This document shows positions 35,039 through 44,202 of a stretch of DNA of 64,000 bases, one piece after another. The stretch covers positions 1-64,000 of the forward strand of contig NZ_CAMLHX010000019.1 of assembly GCF_946479965.1 (NCBI RefSeq), written 5' to 3'. The translations under genes were made by a program, and so were the position numbers. The DNA comes from an uncultured Mucilaginibacter sp. Its GTDB lineage: Bacteria; Bacteroidota; Bacteroidia; Sphingobacteriales; Sphingobacteriaceae. Position 1 is the first letter of the stretch. Every line of letters starts with the position of its first letter. The notes under the pieces are model-generated. The model was not told where the DNA came from. It saw only the letters and a list, made by a program, of their open reading frames with translations, and ran no database searches.

Positions 35039-36322
35039 TTATTCTGCAATTATTAAAAAATAATTCTTCTTACCTTTTTGTACAACTAAAAACTTGTTAT
35101 TTATTAGTGCATCAACGTTATAAGTAAATTCCGGCGATGCAATTTTAACCTTGTTAACTGCTGCGCCACCGCCTTGTATCATCTTTTTGGCTTCGCCTTT
35201 TGATGGAAAAACTGCAGTTTGAGCAGCCAGCAAATCAACAGCATTTATACCTTGCAGTACATCGTTTAAAGCAATGGTAAAATTGGGCACTCCTTCAAAC
35301 AACCCTATAACCTCATCATCACTTAACTCGCTCAAAAACTCTATACCGGTATTACCAAACAAAAACTCCGATGATTTTATCGCTTTCTCGTACTCCGCTT
35401 CGCCGTGTACGCGTATAGTTATATCCTTAGCCAGTGCCTTTTGTATAGCACGTAAATGCGGAGCGGCTTCCTGCTCGGCTTCTATTGCTTTTATAGTTTG
35501 CTCATCAAACAAAGTAAATATCCTTATGTAAGCTTTGGCATCCTCATCACTGGTGTTTAGCCAAAACTGGTAGAATTTATATGGCGATGTTTTAGCAGCA
35601 TCTAGCCATATATTCCCCCCCTCGCTTTTACCAAATTTGCTTCCGTCTGATTTTTTGATCAGTTGGGTAGTAAGCGCAAAGGCCTCACCCGCGCCTTTAC
35701 GACGCACCAACTCTGTACCGGTAACAATATTTCCCCATTGGTCGCTGCCACCCATTTGCAAGGCGCAGTTCTCGTTCTTCCATAAGTAATAAAAATCGTA
35801 GCCTTGTACTAACTGGTAAGTAAATTCTGTGAACGACATGCCTGTTTCGCCTTCCAAACGTTTCTTTACAGAGTCTTTGGCCATCATATAATTTACGGTG
35901 ATGTGCTTGCCAACCTCGCGAATAAAATCCAGAAAGGTAAAGTCTTTAAACCAATCGAAATTGTTAACCATTTGAGCACTATTGGCACCGCTGTTAAAGT
36001 CAAGAAATTTCTCCAACTGCGCTTTTATACCTGCAAGATTCTGTTGCAATACATCCTCTGACAGTAAGTTGCGCTCAGCCGATTTACCTGAAGGATCGCC
36101 AACCATACCGGTAGCGCCGCCAACCAACGCATAAGGCTTGTGCCCCGCGCGTTGAAAATGGATCAGCGTCATTATTTGGGCCAGGCTGCCTACATGCAAA
36201 GAATCAGCAGTAGGATCAAAGCCAATATATCCGGATACCATTCCTTTATTCAGCAATTCTTCAGTTCCGGGCATTATATCATGCAGCATGCCTCGCCAGC
36301 GCAGTTCTTCTACAAAATTCAT
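35039..36322 (-). CDS. tyrS: Tyrosine--tRNA ligase
   Basis: 427 residues. Class I aminoacyl-tRNA synthetase with the HIGH-like HVGS ([10 protein letters not shown], near residue 42), tyrosine-binding [18 protein letters not shown], and KMSKS-like KFGKS. A C-terminal S4 RNA-binding domain ([19 protein letters not shown]) closes the protein. The full length is normal. It stands alone, with its own -7 box upstream. Confidence 0.97.
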   Translation of the reverse strand: MNFVEELRWRGMLHDIMPGTEELLNKGMVSGYIGFDPTADSLHVGSLAQIMTLIHFQRAGHKPYALVGGATGMVGDPSGKSAERNLLSEDVLQQNLAGIKAQLEKFLDFNSGANSAQMVNNFDWFKDFTFLDFIREVGKHITVNYMMAKDSVKKRLEGETGMSFTEFTYQLVQGYDFYYLWKNENCALQMGGSDQWGNIVTGTELVRRKGAGEAFALTTQLIKKSDGSKFGKSEGGNIWLDAAKTSPYKFYQFWLNTSDEDAKAYIRIFTLFDEQTIKAIEAEQEAAPHLRAIQKALAKDITIRVHGEAEYEKAIKSSEFLFGNTGIEFLSELSDDEVIGLFEGVPNFTIALNDVLQGINAVDLLAAQTAVFPSKGEAKKMIQGGGAAVNKVKIASPEFTYNVDALINNKFLVVQKGKKNYFLIIAE

Positions 36323-36359
36323 TTTTTATGTTATTTGAACCCAATAGCTATCGGGACGC

Positions 36360-36367
36360 CAAAGATA
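36360..36367 (-). promoter_or_regulatory. -7 promoter box of tyrS
   Basis: On the minus strand TATCTTTG, an exact TAnnTTTG match 37 bases before the ATG. Confidence 0.6.
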
Positions 36368-36475
36368 ATAGTTTATATAGAACGAGCGGTAATGAATAGA
36401 ATATCCCAACAAAATGCCATCGTGTTGCTATATTTTTTGTAGCTTTAATGCACGTCGTTACCCGAAGCGCTATCT

Positions 36476-37147
36476 ATGAATTTTTTATCTCATTATTATT
36501 TTGACCGCGATGTTACCGATTGTTATCAGATATTAGGAACAGTACTACCCGATCTGCTTAAAAATGCTGATAAAACAATTGTGCTTCATCCCGAAAAACT
36601 CCATCACACTAACAGCAAGGTTAACAGCATAATTAAAGGATGGAGCAAACATCTCGAAGTTGACCGGCATTTTCACTCTTCTGAGTTTTTTAAGACACAT
36701 AGCCACCAGTTAAAAAAAATGCTGCTGCCTGCAATGGAAGGCTCGCCTGTTAAACCCTTTTTTTTGGGCCACATTGCGGTTGAACTTATTTTAGACAGCC
36801 TGCTGATAACTACCGGAAAAATAGAAGTTGACGATTTTTATGATCATCTGCACAGCTGTAAAGACGATATTATACGTGAGTTTTTCGATGCTGCGGAGTT
36901 GGAGGATCCAGATTTTTTCTTCAGGTATTTTGAGAAATTTAAAAAAGACCGTTACCTACATACTTATGCTGATATATCACAGATCGCCTATGCACTCAGG
37001 CGCATTTGTATGCGCATATGGCAGAACCCGTTTACACCCGAACAAGAAAACCAAATGACGGGAATACTTGCCGGTTATAACGACAGGCTCCTGCCTGATT
37101 ACATGCTGATTTTTAACGAAATAGGCGAAAAATTAGCGGCGGAATAA
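36476..37147 (+). CDS. AcpH-like protein (acyl carrier protein phosphodiesterase family)
   Basis: 223 residues, all-helical. The start MNFLSHYYFDR and the pattern LGTVLPDLLKNADK, HLEVDRHFHSSEFF and FFLGHIAVELILDSLL follow the HD-like helical fold of AcpH, which removes phosphopantetheine from acyl carrier protein. The similarity is in layout and N-terminus rather than throughout, so the activity is only suggested. No signal peptide. Divergent from tyrS; followed by rpsA with its own promoter. Confidence 0.7.
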   Translation: MNFLSHYYFDRDVTDCYQILGTVLPDLLKNADKTIVLHPEKLHHTNSKVNSIIKGWSKHLEVDRHFHSSEFFKTHSHQLKKMLLPAMEGSPVKPFFLGHIAVELILDSLLITTGKIEVDDFYDHLHSCKDDIIREFFDAAELEDPDFFFRYFEKFKKDRYLHTYADISQIAYALRRICMRIWQNPFTPEQENQMTGILAGYNDRLLPDYMLIFNEIGEKLAAE

Positions 37148-37264
37148 GGTGTCTTTTTACCAACACATTAATAATATTACATAAAAAGGCAGTTACGGCA
37201 CAAAAAAGCCTTAAAATCAATCAATAAACCTCAAATTAAATTTTTTTGAATAAAATTATAGTCC

Positions 37265-37272
37265 TACCTTTG
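37265..37272 (+). promoter_or_regulatory. -7 promoter box of rpsA
   Basis: TACCTTTG, exact TAnnTTTG match, with a leader of about 45 bases that contains AAGGAG at 37295-37300, one of the few Shine-Dalgarno-like sequences in this window (12 bases before the ATG). Confidence 0.7.
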
Positions 37273-37312
37273 CAGTCCCAATTAAGGTTGGGAAAAGGAG
37301 ATAAAATATTTA

Positions 37313-39283
37313 ATGGCAAAAAAACAAGAAGCAGAAAAAGAATTAAAAGCTAAAGAGGCAGAGCTGGAGACAGCAACCGCGACAGCAGAAAAAGAGACGA
37401 TTGAATCAGAAGCTGATTCAATATCGATCGAAGACATCAAATCTCAGATCGCTACAGCACCAGACGCAGATTTTGACTGGGATGCTGACGACAAAAAATT
37501 TGGTAACTACAGCGACAGTGAGCGCGAAAAAATGGAAAAACTTTATGATGGAACTTTTAGCTCTATCACTAAAGGCGAAATTATTACCGGTACTGTTGTT
37601 AATGTTAACAACAAGGATGTAGTATTAAACGTTGGATTTAAATCTGATGGTTTGGTATCTGTTTCTGAATTCCGTGATACACCTGATCTAAAGATCGGTG
37701 ATCAAGTTGACGTTTTTGTTGAATCACAAGAAGATGCTAACGGACAGTTAGTTCTTTCTCGTAAACGTGCAAAAACTCAAAAATCATGGGAAAAAATCAA
37801 TTCTGCGCTTGATAACGACGAGATCATCACCGGTTTTGTGAAGAGCAGAACAAAAGGTGGTTTGATAGTTGATATAATGGGCGTTGAGGCCTTCTTACCA
37901 GGCTCTCAGATCGACATTAAGCCTATCCGTGATTACGATGTTTACGTAGGTAAAACTATGGAATTCAAGGTTGTTAAGATCAACCACGAATTTAAAAATG
38001 TTGTGGTATCGCACAAAGTGCTTATTGAAGACGATCTTGAAAATCAAAAAACCGAGATTGTTGCCAAACTTGAAAAAGGTCAGGTATTGGAAGGTACAGT
38101 TAAAAACATTACAGACTTTGGTGTATTCATCGACTTAGGTGGTGTTGACGGCTTACTGCATATTACAGATATATCTTGGGGCCGCATAGAGCATCCACGC
38201 GAAATATTGGCATTAGATCAAAAGATCAACGTTGTTGTTCTTGACTTTGATGACGAGAAAAAACGTATCGCTCTTGGTTTAAAACAATTAACCCCACACC
38301 CTTGGCAGTCGCTTGATGAAACCTTGCAAATAGGTTCTAAAGTTAAAGGCCGCATAGTAACTGTTGCTGATTACGGCGCATTCTTAGAAATTATCCCAGG
38401 TGTTGAAGGTTTGATCCACGTGTCAGAAATGTCATGGTCTCAAAACCTGCGTAACCCTCAGGAATTCCTGAAAGTTGGCGACGAAATTGAAGCACAGGTA
38501 TTAACCCTTGATCGCGATGAGCGCAAAATGTCATTAGGCATTAAGCAATTAACTCCTGATCCTTGGCAAAATGCCGGCGAGAAATACGCTATCGGCACTC
38601 AACACGTTGCTACTGTTAAAAACATGACCAACTTTGGTGTGTTTGTTGAACTGGAAGATGGAATTGACGGCTTGATCCACATCTCTGATCTATCATGGTC
38701 TAAAAAAGTTAACCACCCTAACGAATTCACTAAAGTTGGTGAAAAACTGAATGTGGTTGTTTTAGAGTTGGATATTGATAACCGTAAATTGAGCTTAGGC
38801 CACAAACAGCTTGAAGAAAACCCTTGGGATACTTTTGAAACTATCTTCACTATAGACTCTATACATGAAGGTACAGTATTGAAAGTAACTGATAAAGGCG
38901 CTATTGTTGCTTTACCTTACGGTGTTGAAGGCTTTGTGCCAACCAAACACCTGGTTAAAGAAGACGGCAAGAGCTTAAAAGCTGATGAAGTTGCTGAATT
39001 TAAAATAATTGAATTTAACAAAGACAGCAAACGTATTGTGATCTCTCACTCACGTATTTGGGAAGAAGCTCGCGCTGAAGCTCGTGTACAAGACTTTGAG
39101 AACCGCAAGAAAGAAGCTAAGTCTGCAAGCAATGCAGTTAAAAAAGTTAAAGATTCAGTTGAAAAATCAACTTTAGGCGACCTTAGCGTTTTAGCACAGC
39201 TAAAAGAGCAAATGGAAGGCGCTGAAACTAAAGCTGCTGCAAAAAAAACAGCCGCTAAAAAATCAGAAGAAGAAGCTAGCTAA
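37313..39283 (+). CDS. rpsA: 30S ribosomal protein S1
   Basis: 656 residues. An acidic/lysine-rich N-terminal tail of about 90 residues precedes a series of S1 RNA-binding repeats; clear copies include GTVKNITDFGVFIDLGGVDG, ITVADYGAFLEIIPGVEG-like and VKNMTNFGVFVELEDGIDG segments, each followed by a HPxE and LGLKQL/LGIKQL pattern. A Lys/Ala-rich tail ends the protein. S1 brings mRNA to the 30S subunit, important where Shine-Dalgarno pairing is weak, as in Bacteroidota. Strong promoter and terminator suggest high expression. Confidence 0.97.
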   Translation: MAKKQEAEKELKAKEAELETATATAEKETIESEADSISIEDIKSQIATAPDADFDWDADDKKFGNYSDSEREKMEKLYDGTFSSITKGEIITGTVVNVNNKDVVLNVGFKSDGLVSVSEFRDTPDLKIGDQVDVFVESQEDANGQLVLSRKRAKTQKSWEKINSALDNDEIITGFVKSRTKGGLIVDIMGVEAFLPGSQIDIKPIRDYDVYVGKTMEFKVVKINHEFKNVVVSHKVLIEDDLENQKTEIVAKLEKGQVLEGTVKNITDFGVFIDLGGVDGLLHITDISWGRIEHPREILALDQKINVVVLDFDDEKKRIALGLKQLTPHPWQSLDETLQIGSKVKGRIVTVADYGAFLEIIPGVEGLIHVSEMSWSQNLRNPQEFLKVGDEIEAQVLTLDRDERKMSLGIKQLTPDPWQNAGEKYAIGTQHVATVKNMTNFGVFVELEDGIDGLIHISDLSWSKKVNHPNEFTKVGEKLNVVVLELDIDNRKLSLGHKQLEENPWDTFETIFTIDSIHEGTVLKVTDKGAIVALPYGVEGFVPTKHLVKEDGKSLKADEVAEFKIIEFNKDSKRIVISHSRIWEEARAEARVQDFENRKKEAKSASNAVKKVKDSVEKSTLGDLSVLAQLKEQMEGAETKAAAKKTAAKKSEEEAS

Positions 39284-39304
39284 GCTTTAACAATAAATTT
39301 TTGC

Positions 39305-39337
39305 AAGCCCTGTTGAGCAATCAGCAGGGCTTTTTTT
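39305..39337 (+). terminator. Rho-independent terminator after rpsA
   Basis: Stem AAGCCCTG / CAGGGCTT with an 11-base loop and a run of seven T, 21 bases after the stop. Confidence 0.9.
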
Positions 39338-39395
39338 ATTGTTCTGATTATAGTTTTATGCCAAAGTATTACTATTGCAAACAAAAACTAATCTG

Positions 39396-39434
39396 CAATC
39401 AACTATTCAACTAATCAAAAAATAATTACCTTTG
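39396..39434 (+). promoter_or_regulatory. pyrR promoter with upstream octamer repeat
   Basis: Three degenerate octamers (CAATCAAC, TATTCAAC, TAATCAAA; 39396-39419) lie directly before the exact -7 box TACCTTTG (39427-39434). The pyrR ATG follows at 39453. Confidence 0.65.
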
Positions 39435-39452
39435 CCCAAATCCACCCATACG

Positions 39453-39998
39453 ATGCAAAACCTAACACTGCTCGACGGAAAGAAATTTCAGATAACCATT
39501 CAACGTTTATGTCGTCAGTTAATTGAGAATCACAACGATTTTTCTGAATCGGTATTGATAGGTATTCAGCCGCGGGGCATTTATTTAGCCAAACGGGTAG
39601 CTGAAGAATTACGTAAAATTTTACCGGAACATACTATAGAGCAAGGCGACCTTGATATCACTTTTTACCGCGATGATTTCCGCAGAAGGGAATCACCGCT
39701 GGTGCCAAATCAAACTAAAATAGATTTTATCATTGAAGGCAAAAAAGTGATCATGATGGATGACGTGCTTTGGACCGGCCGCACCATCCGCGCTGCAATG
39801 GATGCCATGCTGGCTTTTGGTCGCCCGGAAAAAGTGGAATTGCTGACCCTGGTTGACCGCCGTTATTCGCGCCATATACCGGTATCAGCAGATTATGTTG
39901 GGATTGAGGTAGATTCAATAGCATCGCAAAAAGTGGTGGTAAGCTGGAAAGAAACCGATGGCGAAGACAAGATAGTGCTGTTATCGGAATCAAAATAA
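39453..39998 (+). CDS. pyrR: Bifunctional pyr operon regulator / uracil phosphoribosyltransferase
   Basis: 181 residues from ATG 39453; the frame runs back to a TTG inside the promoter box, which is rejected. The PRPP-binding motif VIMMDDVLWTGRTIRAAMDA and the IGIQPRGIYLAKR segment are those of PyrR. In Firmicutes PyrR binds pyr mRNA to cause attenuation; here no pyr anti-terminator structure is visible, so the regulatory mode is open. The next gene is pyrB, 90 bases downstream, fitting a role in pyrimidine synthesis. Confidence 0.94.
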   Translation: MQNLTLLDGKKFQITIQRLCRQLIENHNDFSESVLIGIQPRGIYLAKRVAEELRKILPEHTIEQGDLDITFYRDDFRRRESPLVPNQTKIDFIIEGKKVIMMDDVLWTGRTIRAAMDAMLAFGRPEKVELLTLVDRRYSRHIPVSADYVGIEVDSIASQKVVVSWKETDGEDKIVLLSESK

Positions 39999-39999
39999 G

Positions 40000-40088
40000 A
40001 ATATCGGATTTCAGATTGAACATTTGATAACCGCTAAAACAAAAGAATAAAATTCGAAATCGAACATCCGACATTCGAAATAAAAAAT
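40000..40088. repeat. Heptamer-like repeat between pyrR and pyrB
   Basis: TCGAAATCGAACATCCGACA and similar words at about 40049-40082 repeat with period near 7, with related words at 40003-40026. Another member of the simple-repeat class found before other housekeeping genes. No terminator or attenuator stem is apparent. Confidence 0.55.
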
Positions 40089-41012
40089 ATGGGACTAAGC
40101 ACAAGGCACTTACTCGGCATCAAGGACTTAAACGAAGCAGATATTCAACTGATATTTGAAACTGCCGACACTTTTAAATCTGTTTTAAACCGGCCGATAA
40201 AGAAAGTCCCGTCGCTTCGGGATGTGACCATAGCCAATATCTTTTTTGAAAATTCTACCAGAACTCGCCTTTCGTTTGAATTGGCGGAAAAACGCCTCTC
40301 TGCAGATGTGGTTAACTTTGCTGCGTCTTCATCATCAGTAAGCAAAGGCGAAACGCTGATAGATACGGTAAACAACATCCTGGCCATGAAAGTGGATATG
40401 GTGGTAATGCGCCATCCCTACGCCGGTGCGGGTATCTTTCTTTCAAAACATGTTAAGGCACAAATAGTAAACGCAGGCGATGGCGCACATGAGCACCCAA
40501 CACAAGCACTGCTTGATGCCTTCTCTATCCGAGAAAAGTATGGCGATGTAGCAGGAAAAAAAGTGGTGATTGTGGGCGATATCTTGCACTCGCGCGTGGC
40601 ATTGTCCAATATTCTATGCCTTAAACAATTGGGTGCCGAAGTAATGGTATGCGGACCAACCACGCTTATGCCTAAATTCATCAGCGCGTTAGGGGTTAAA
40701 GTGGAGCATAACTTGATAAAGGCACTAAACTGGTGCGATGTAGCCAACATGCTGCGCATACAGCTGGAACGTCAGGATATTAAATATTTCCCATCGCTGC
40801 GCGAGTATACCATGCTTTATGGCCTGAATAAACAGATCCTGAACTCACTCGATAAAGAGATTACCGTTATGCACCCCGGCCCTATTAACCGCGGCGTTGA
40901 AATAACCAGCGATGTGGCCGATAGCAAACAGTCTATTATACTTGATCAGGTAGAGAATGGTGTGGCTATCAGAATGGCGGTATTGTACCTACTTGCAGGT
41001 CAAACTCCATAA
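40089..41012 (+). CDS. pyrB: Aspartate carbamoyltransferase catalytic subunit
   Basis: 307 residues. It catalyses the first committed step of pyrimidine synthesis, joining carbamoyl phosphate to aspartate. Carbamoyl-phosphate binding motif FFENSTRTRLSFELAEKRL (near residue 52), HPTQALLDAFSIREK and the closing HPGPINRGVEI are intact. A pyrI regulatory subunit is not found here. It probably shares a transcript with pyrR and, 11 bases downstream, a serine hydrolase gene. Confidence 0.97.
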   Translation: MGLSTRHLLGIKDLNEADIQLIFETADTFKSVLNRPIKKVPSLRDVTIANIFFENSTRTRLSFELAEKRLSADVVNFAASSSSVSKGETLIDTVNNILAMKVDMVVMRHPYAGAGIFLSKHVKAQIVNAGDGAHEHPTQALLDAFSIREKYGDVAGKKVVIVGDILHSRVALSNILCLKQLGAEVMVCGPTTLMPKFISALGVKVEHNLIKALNWCDVANMLRIQLERQDIKYFPSLREYTMLYGLNKQILNSLDKEITVMHPGPINRGVEITSDVADSKQSIILDQVENGVAIRMAVLYLLAGQTP

Positions 41013-41023
41013 ATATTGAATTT

Positions 41024-42457
41024 ATGAAACGGTGGATTATAGCGGTTTGGATCCTTTCATTTGCTCTTTCTTATACCAATACCTACGCCCAAAACCGCCA
41101 ACTGCAAAAAACAGACTCAGTATTAACGCTGATAAAGCAAAAATTTAAAGCAAAAAACGCCAATGAGCTTTACGCTTTAACCGGGGATAAACTAAGAGGG
41201 GCATTAACTCCGACGGCATTTCAGCAGATCTGCAGTCAGCAGCTGTTTCCTTTGGGTAATATAAAGGCATCTGCACTCCTTAGCTTCGTTAATAATACCA
41301 CGGCTACTTACAAGCTGACGTTTGATGCCGTTACTTTGCAGTTAATGCTGAGCCTTGATCAGTTTGATAAGATAGAACTATTCCTGTTTCAACCCTACAA
41401 AGACGTTACCCTTAAGAAGATCACCCTCGCCCCTACTAATAACCCCATGGCAACTATTGTTGACAAACAAGTAGACACAGCGGCGCGCGGGTACATTCAA
41501 AAAATTAATACGGTAGGATTAAGCATCGGCATTATAAAAAATGGCGTGCTTAACATTTACAACTATGGCGAAACCACTAAAGGCAACAACAAATTGCCTA
41601 CCGGTAATACCCTTTTTGAATTAGCGTCAATAACCAAAACCTTTACGGCTACACTGTTGGCCTGGTATATTAATGAGGGAAAAATTAAATTAACCGACCC
41701 CATTATTAAATACCTGCCCGACTCAGTAGCTGCCAACCCGCAGTTAAAGAATGTTGCGCTGCTTACGCTTAGCAACCATACCTCAGGATTACCCCGCCTG
41801 CCCGAAAATTATAATAACCAAAAACCCTTCGATAAAGAGAACCCATATAAAAACTACAACAAACAACTGTTATTTTCCTATTTAAAAACCTGCAGACTAA
41901 ACAACGAACCAGGCAAAACCTACGTCTATTCTAATTTGGCTGCGGGGTTATTGGGTGTAATATTAGAAAGAGTAACAGGAAAAACTTATGAGCGGATGGT
42001 GCAGGAGGTTATTACCACGCCCTTGTTAATGAAGGGTACTGCCCAGCATTTACCACGCATTCTCGCCGACCGGTTCGCCGCTGTTTATGATGATGGGGGT
42101 AACCTTACTCCTCCCTGGGACTTGGATGCATTGGCGGGTGCCAGTGCGTTACGGTCAACGGTTAACGATATGGCTATTTTTGTTAAAGCTAATATGGCTG
42201 CCGATGAAAGCAAACTATCAAAAGCATTACAGTTAACCCATCAAATAACTTTTAAAAACAACGATACGGCTACGGGGCTTGGATGGCATATTATTAAAGT
42301 GGCCGGCGTGGAGTATATCTATCATAACGGCGGCACTTATGGCAGCAGTAGTTTTTTAGCCTTTAATACCGAAAAGAAATTGGGTGTGATTGTCCTTTCA
42401 AACGCGAGCGAAAGTACAGATGCTTTAGGAACCGAACTACTCAAAAAACTACAGTAA
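41024..42457 (+). CDS. Secreted serine hydrolase (class C beta-lactamase fold) with DUF3887-like domain
   Basis: 477 residues. A signal peptide ends near NTYAQ. Residues about 25-125 resemble DUF3887 (FKAKNANELYALTGDKL). The rest is a penicillin-binding-like hydrolase with the SxxK motif SITK (in ELASITKTFTATLL), the YxN motif in YVYSNLAAGLLG and an HNGGT near the end. The family includes esterases, D-aminopeptidases and beta-lactamases; the substrate cannot be read off. It follows pyrB by 11 bases, so it may be co-transcribed. One base separates its stop from the convergent MBL gene. Confidence 0.9.
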   Translation: MKRWIIAVWILSFALSYTNTYAQNRQLQKTDSVLTLIKQKFKAKNANELYALTGDKLRGALTPTAFQQICSQQLFPLGNIKASALLSFVNNTTATYKLTFDAVTLQLMLSLDQFDKIELFLFQPYKDVTLKKITLAPTNNPMATIVDKQVDTAARGYIQKINTVGLSIGIIKNGVLNIYNYGETTKGNNKLPTGNTLFELASITKTFTATLLAWYINEGKIKLTDPIIKYLPDSVAANPQLKNVALLTLSNHTSGLPRLPENYNNQKPFDKENPYKNYNKQLLFSYLKTCRLNNEPGKTYVYSNLAAGLLGVILERVTGKTYERMVQEVITTPLLMKGTAQHLPRILADRFAAVYDDGGNLTPPWDLDALAGASALRSTVNDMAIFVKANMAADESKLSKALQLTHQITFKNNDTATGLGWHIIKVAGVEYIYHNGGTYGSSSFLAFNTEKKLGVIVLSNASESTDALGTELLKKLQ

Positions 42458-42458
42458 T

Positions 42459-43118
42459 CTAAAGCGTCACACTATCCCCAACCTTGTAAACAAGATTAAA
42501 TTTAATATCACGTTTCTCAAAGTGTTTTTCATAAGCCGCGTAGCGCTGTTCAATAAAAAAGTCTTTAGCGTAGCCATCATGCACGGGGAGTATCTGTTTG
42601 GGTTGCAGTTTGTCGGCAAACTCTGTAATCCGTAACTCGTTGGTAAAGGGGGCCATGGTTACCATGATGAGCAGTTCAATTCCTTTGTACTTTAGCAAAG
42701 CGTTTTCCATGGAATCAACAGGGTGCAGAACTCTATCATTTATAATGAAACCCATCATTTGCGGCAAGGGGTTATCCAATATCAGCTCGTGCACAACAGT
42801 TATCGCCTCCAATATAAACGGACCTAAATTATAAACGCCATCTGTCCAAACTGTATGTGGTATGTTGTGCTTAGCCAACACGCAGCCTACCTGCCCATTG
42901 GTATAAACCGGGGCGCCGCTTACATCAATTATTTCTTTTAGAATATCCGGATCCAAATGATCGGGATGAACATGAGTTATGATGATGCCCTTCACATCGG
43001 CAAACATTTCCGGTTTTACCAAGCCTTCAGCAAAGCTGAACTTACCCGGATCAAATAGCAACTTATAGTCATCCTGTTCAAACACTAAGCAGGAATGCAG
43101 GTATTTTGAGATCTTCAT
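42459..43118 (-). CDS. Metallo-beta-lactamase fold hydrolase
   Basis: 219 residues. The zinc motif HVHPDHLD (near residue 50) is the MBL-fold HxHxDH signature; further ligands are seen at HPVDSMEN and LPVHDGYA. It starts with a short strand pair KYLHSCLVFEQDDYKLLFDPG, like the UlaG/UPF0173 group. No signal peptide. Substrate unknown. Divergent from the VOC gene with which it shares a very short double promoter. Confidence 0.88.
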   Translation of the reverse strand: MKISKYLHSCLVFEQDDYKLLFDPGKFSFAEGLVKPEMFADVKGIIITHVHPDHLDPDILKEIIDVSGAPVYTNGQVGCVLAKHNIPHTVWTDGVYNLGPFILEAITVVHELILDNPLPQMMGFIINDRVLHPVDSMENALLKYKGIELLIMVTMAPFTNELRITEFADKLQPKQILPVHDGYAKDFFIEQRYAAYEKHFEKRDIKFNLVYKVGDSVTL

Positions 43119-43134
43119 TATATCACAATTACAT

Positions 43135-43162
43135 CAAAGATAACGCCTAAATTTTATCTTTG
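43135..43162. promoter_or_regulatory. Back-to-back -7 boxes of the MBL and VOC genes
   Basis: Exact TATCTTTG boxes occur on both strands: minus at 43135-43142 and plus at 43155-43162, only 12 bases apart. Each lies 16 bases before its gene's ATG (43118 and 43179). Confidence 0.7.
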
Positions 43163-43178
43163 CCCAAAACATATAACC

Positions 43179-43535
43179 ATGGTGCTTAACCACATAAACT
43201 TAGTAGTATCCAATGTTGAAGCTTCAATAAAGCTATTTGAAACCCATTTCAACTTTACATGTGAAGCTGTTAAAGGCAATAACGCCATAGCAATCTTAAA
43301 AGGTTCTGACGGCTTTAGTCTTGTGCTAATGACTAACAAAACGGCTGTGGTTGAATACCCGCAGGCATTTCATATAGGCTTTATGTTAAGCAGCGAAGAA
43401 GAAGTAACTCAGTGTTTTGAAAGCTTAAAAAATGGCGGTATTACTTTAGGAAAGGATCCAGGCAAAATCAGGAACACTTTCGGGTTCTACTTCAACTTTG
43501 ACAGCTTGATGATAGAAGTGGGTTACAGCAACTGA
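43179..43535 (+). CDS. VOC (glyoxalase/bleomycin-resistance fold) family protein
   Basis: 118 residues, a single pair of beta-alpha-beta-beta-beta modules. It starts MVLNHINLVVSNVEASIKLFE with a metal-type His, and ends with FYFNFDSLMIEVGYS carrying the typical Glu. VOC proteins include glyoxalases, dioxygenases and antibiotic-binding proteins; which one is unknown. Its 3' end overlaps the convergent HAD gene by 13 bases. Confidence 0.88.
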   Translation: MVLNHINLVVSNVEASIKLFETHFNFTCEAVKGNNAIAILKGSDGFSLVLMTNKTAVVEYPQAFHIGFMLSSEEEVTQCFESLKNGGITLGKDPGKIRNTFGFYFNFDSLMIEVGYSN

Positions 43536-44167
43536 ATCAGGTCACTTACCTGAATAATAGTCGCAACCTGATCTTCTTCTACCTTACCAAAACCGTAAGC
43601 AGCAAATATAAACGGCGTCCCGGCACCCACAGCGGCATTATAATCGCCCATCGTGTCGCCGACATAAACAGGAGCTTTAAGTTGATGATCGTTCACTATA
43701 TCCTTTATATTATCTGCCTTGGGCATGTTTTTAGTGCCGTAGCATTGGTGGCCCAGGAAATACTTTTCCAGTCCACTGGTTTTGAAAAAAACTTCAATAT
43801 ACCCACTTTGGCAATTACTGACTATGTAGAGTTTGTATTTAGCTGATAAATATTTTAAGGTTTCTTCTAATTGCGGATAAGGCTGACCGCCTTTTGTGTA
43901 TAAAGTTTCTAACTCCTTTTTGGCGGCTATCGCTTTATATTCCTCGCGCTTCTCGTCATCCAGATACGGGAACAATTTTTCGAAAATGGCTTTATAGGTC
44001 ATACCGGTTATGCCTTTCACCATATCGGCAGTTATGTCTTCCTTTATAAAATCAACCTCCTCTTTAGCGGCCTGCCAGGCTTCGGCTACAACGCCGGTGC
44101 TGTCCCAAAGGGTGCCGTCCAAATCAAATATTATGCTATCGAATTTGTTTTTCAGTGATGTATTCAT
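43523..44167 (-). CDS. HAD family hydrolase (phosphoglycolate phosphatase-like)
   Basis: 214 residues. HAD motif I is IIFDLDGTLWDST (nucleophile Asp near residue 15), motif II the YIVSNCQSGY strand, motif III Lys in TKNMPKADNI, and motif IV VYVGDTMGDYNAA. A helical cap sits between I and II. Such enzymes remove phosphate from small metabolites. It is read from an exact -7 box (44173-44180, minus strand) five bases before its ATG, so it is probably leaderless. Confidence 0.92.
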   Translation of the reverse strand: MNTSLKNKFDSIIFDLDGTLWDSTGVVAEAWQAAKEEVDFIKEDITADMVKGITGMTYKAIFEKLFPYLDDEKREEYKAIAAKKELETLYTKGGQPYPQLEETLKYLSAKYKLYIVSNCQSGYIEVFFKTSGLEKYFLGHQCYGTKNMPKADNIKDIVNDHQLKAPVYVGDTMGDYNAAVGAGTPFIFAAYGFGKVEEDQVATIIQVSDLIQLL

Positions 44168-44172
44168 TGCGG

Positions 44173-44180
44173 CAAAAGTA
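44173..44180 (-). promoter_or_regulatory. -7 promoter box of the HAD gene
   Basis: Minus-strand TACTTTTG, exact TAnnTTTG match, five bases before the ATG at 44167. Confidence 0.65.
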
Positions 44181-44202
44181 AGATTTTATTTTTTCGCAAT
44201 TG

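Noticed and set aside
40000..40088. PyrR-binding attenuator before pyrB
   Set aside because: No terminator/anti-terminator pair can be drawn; the stretch is a simple repeat.
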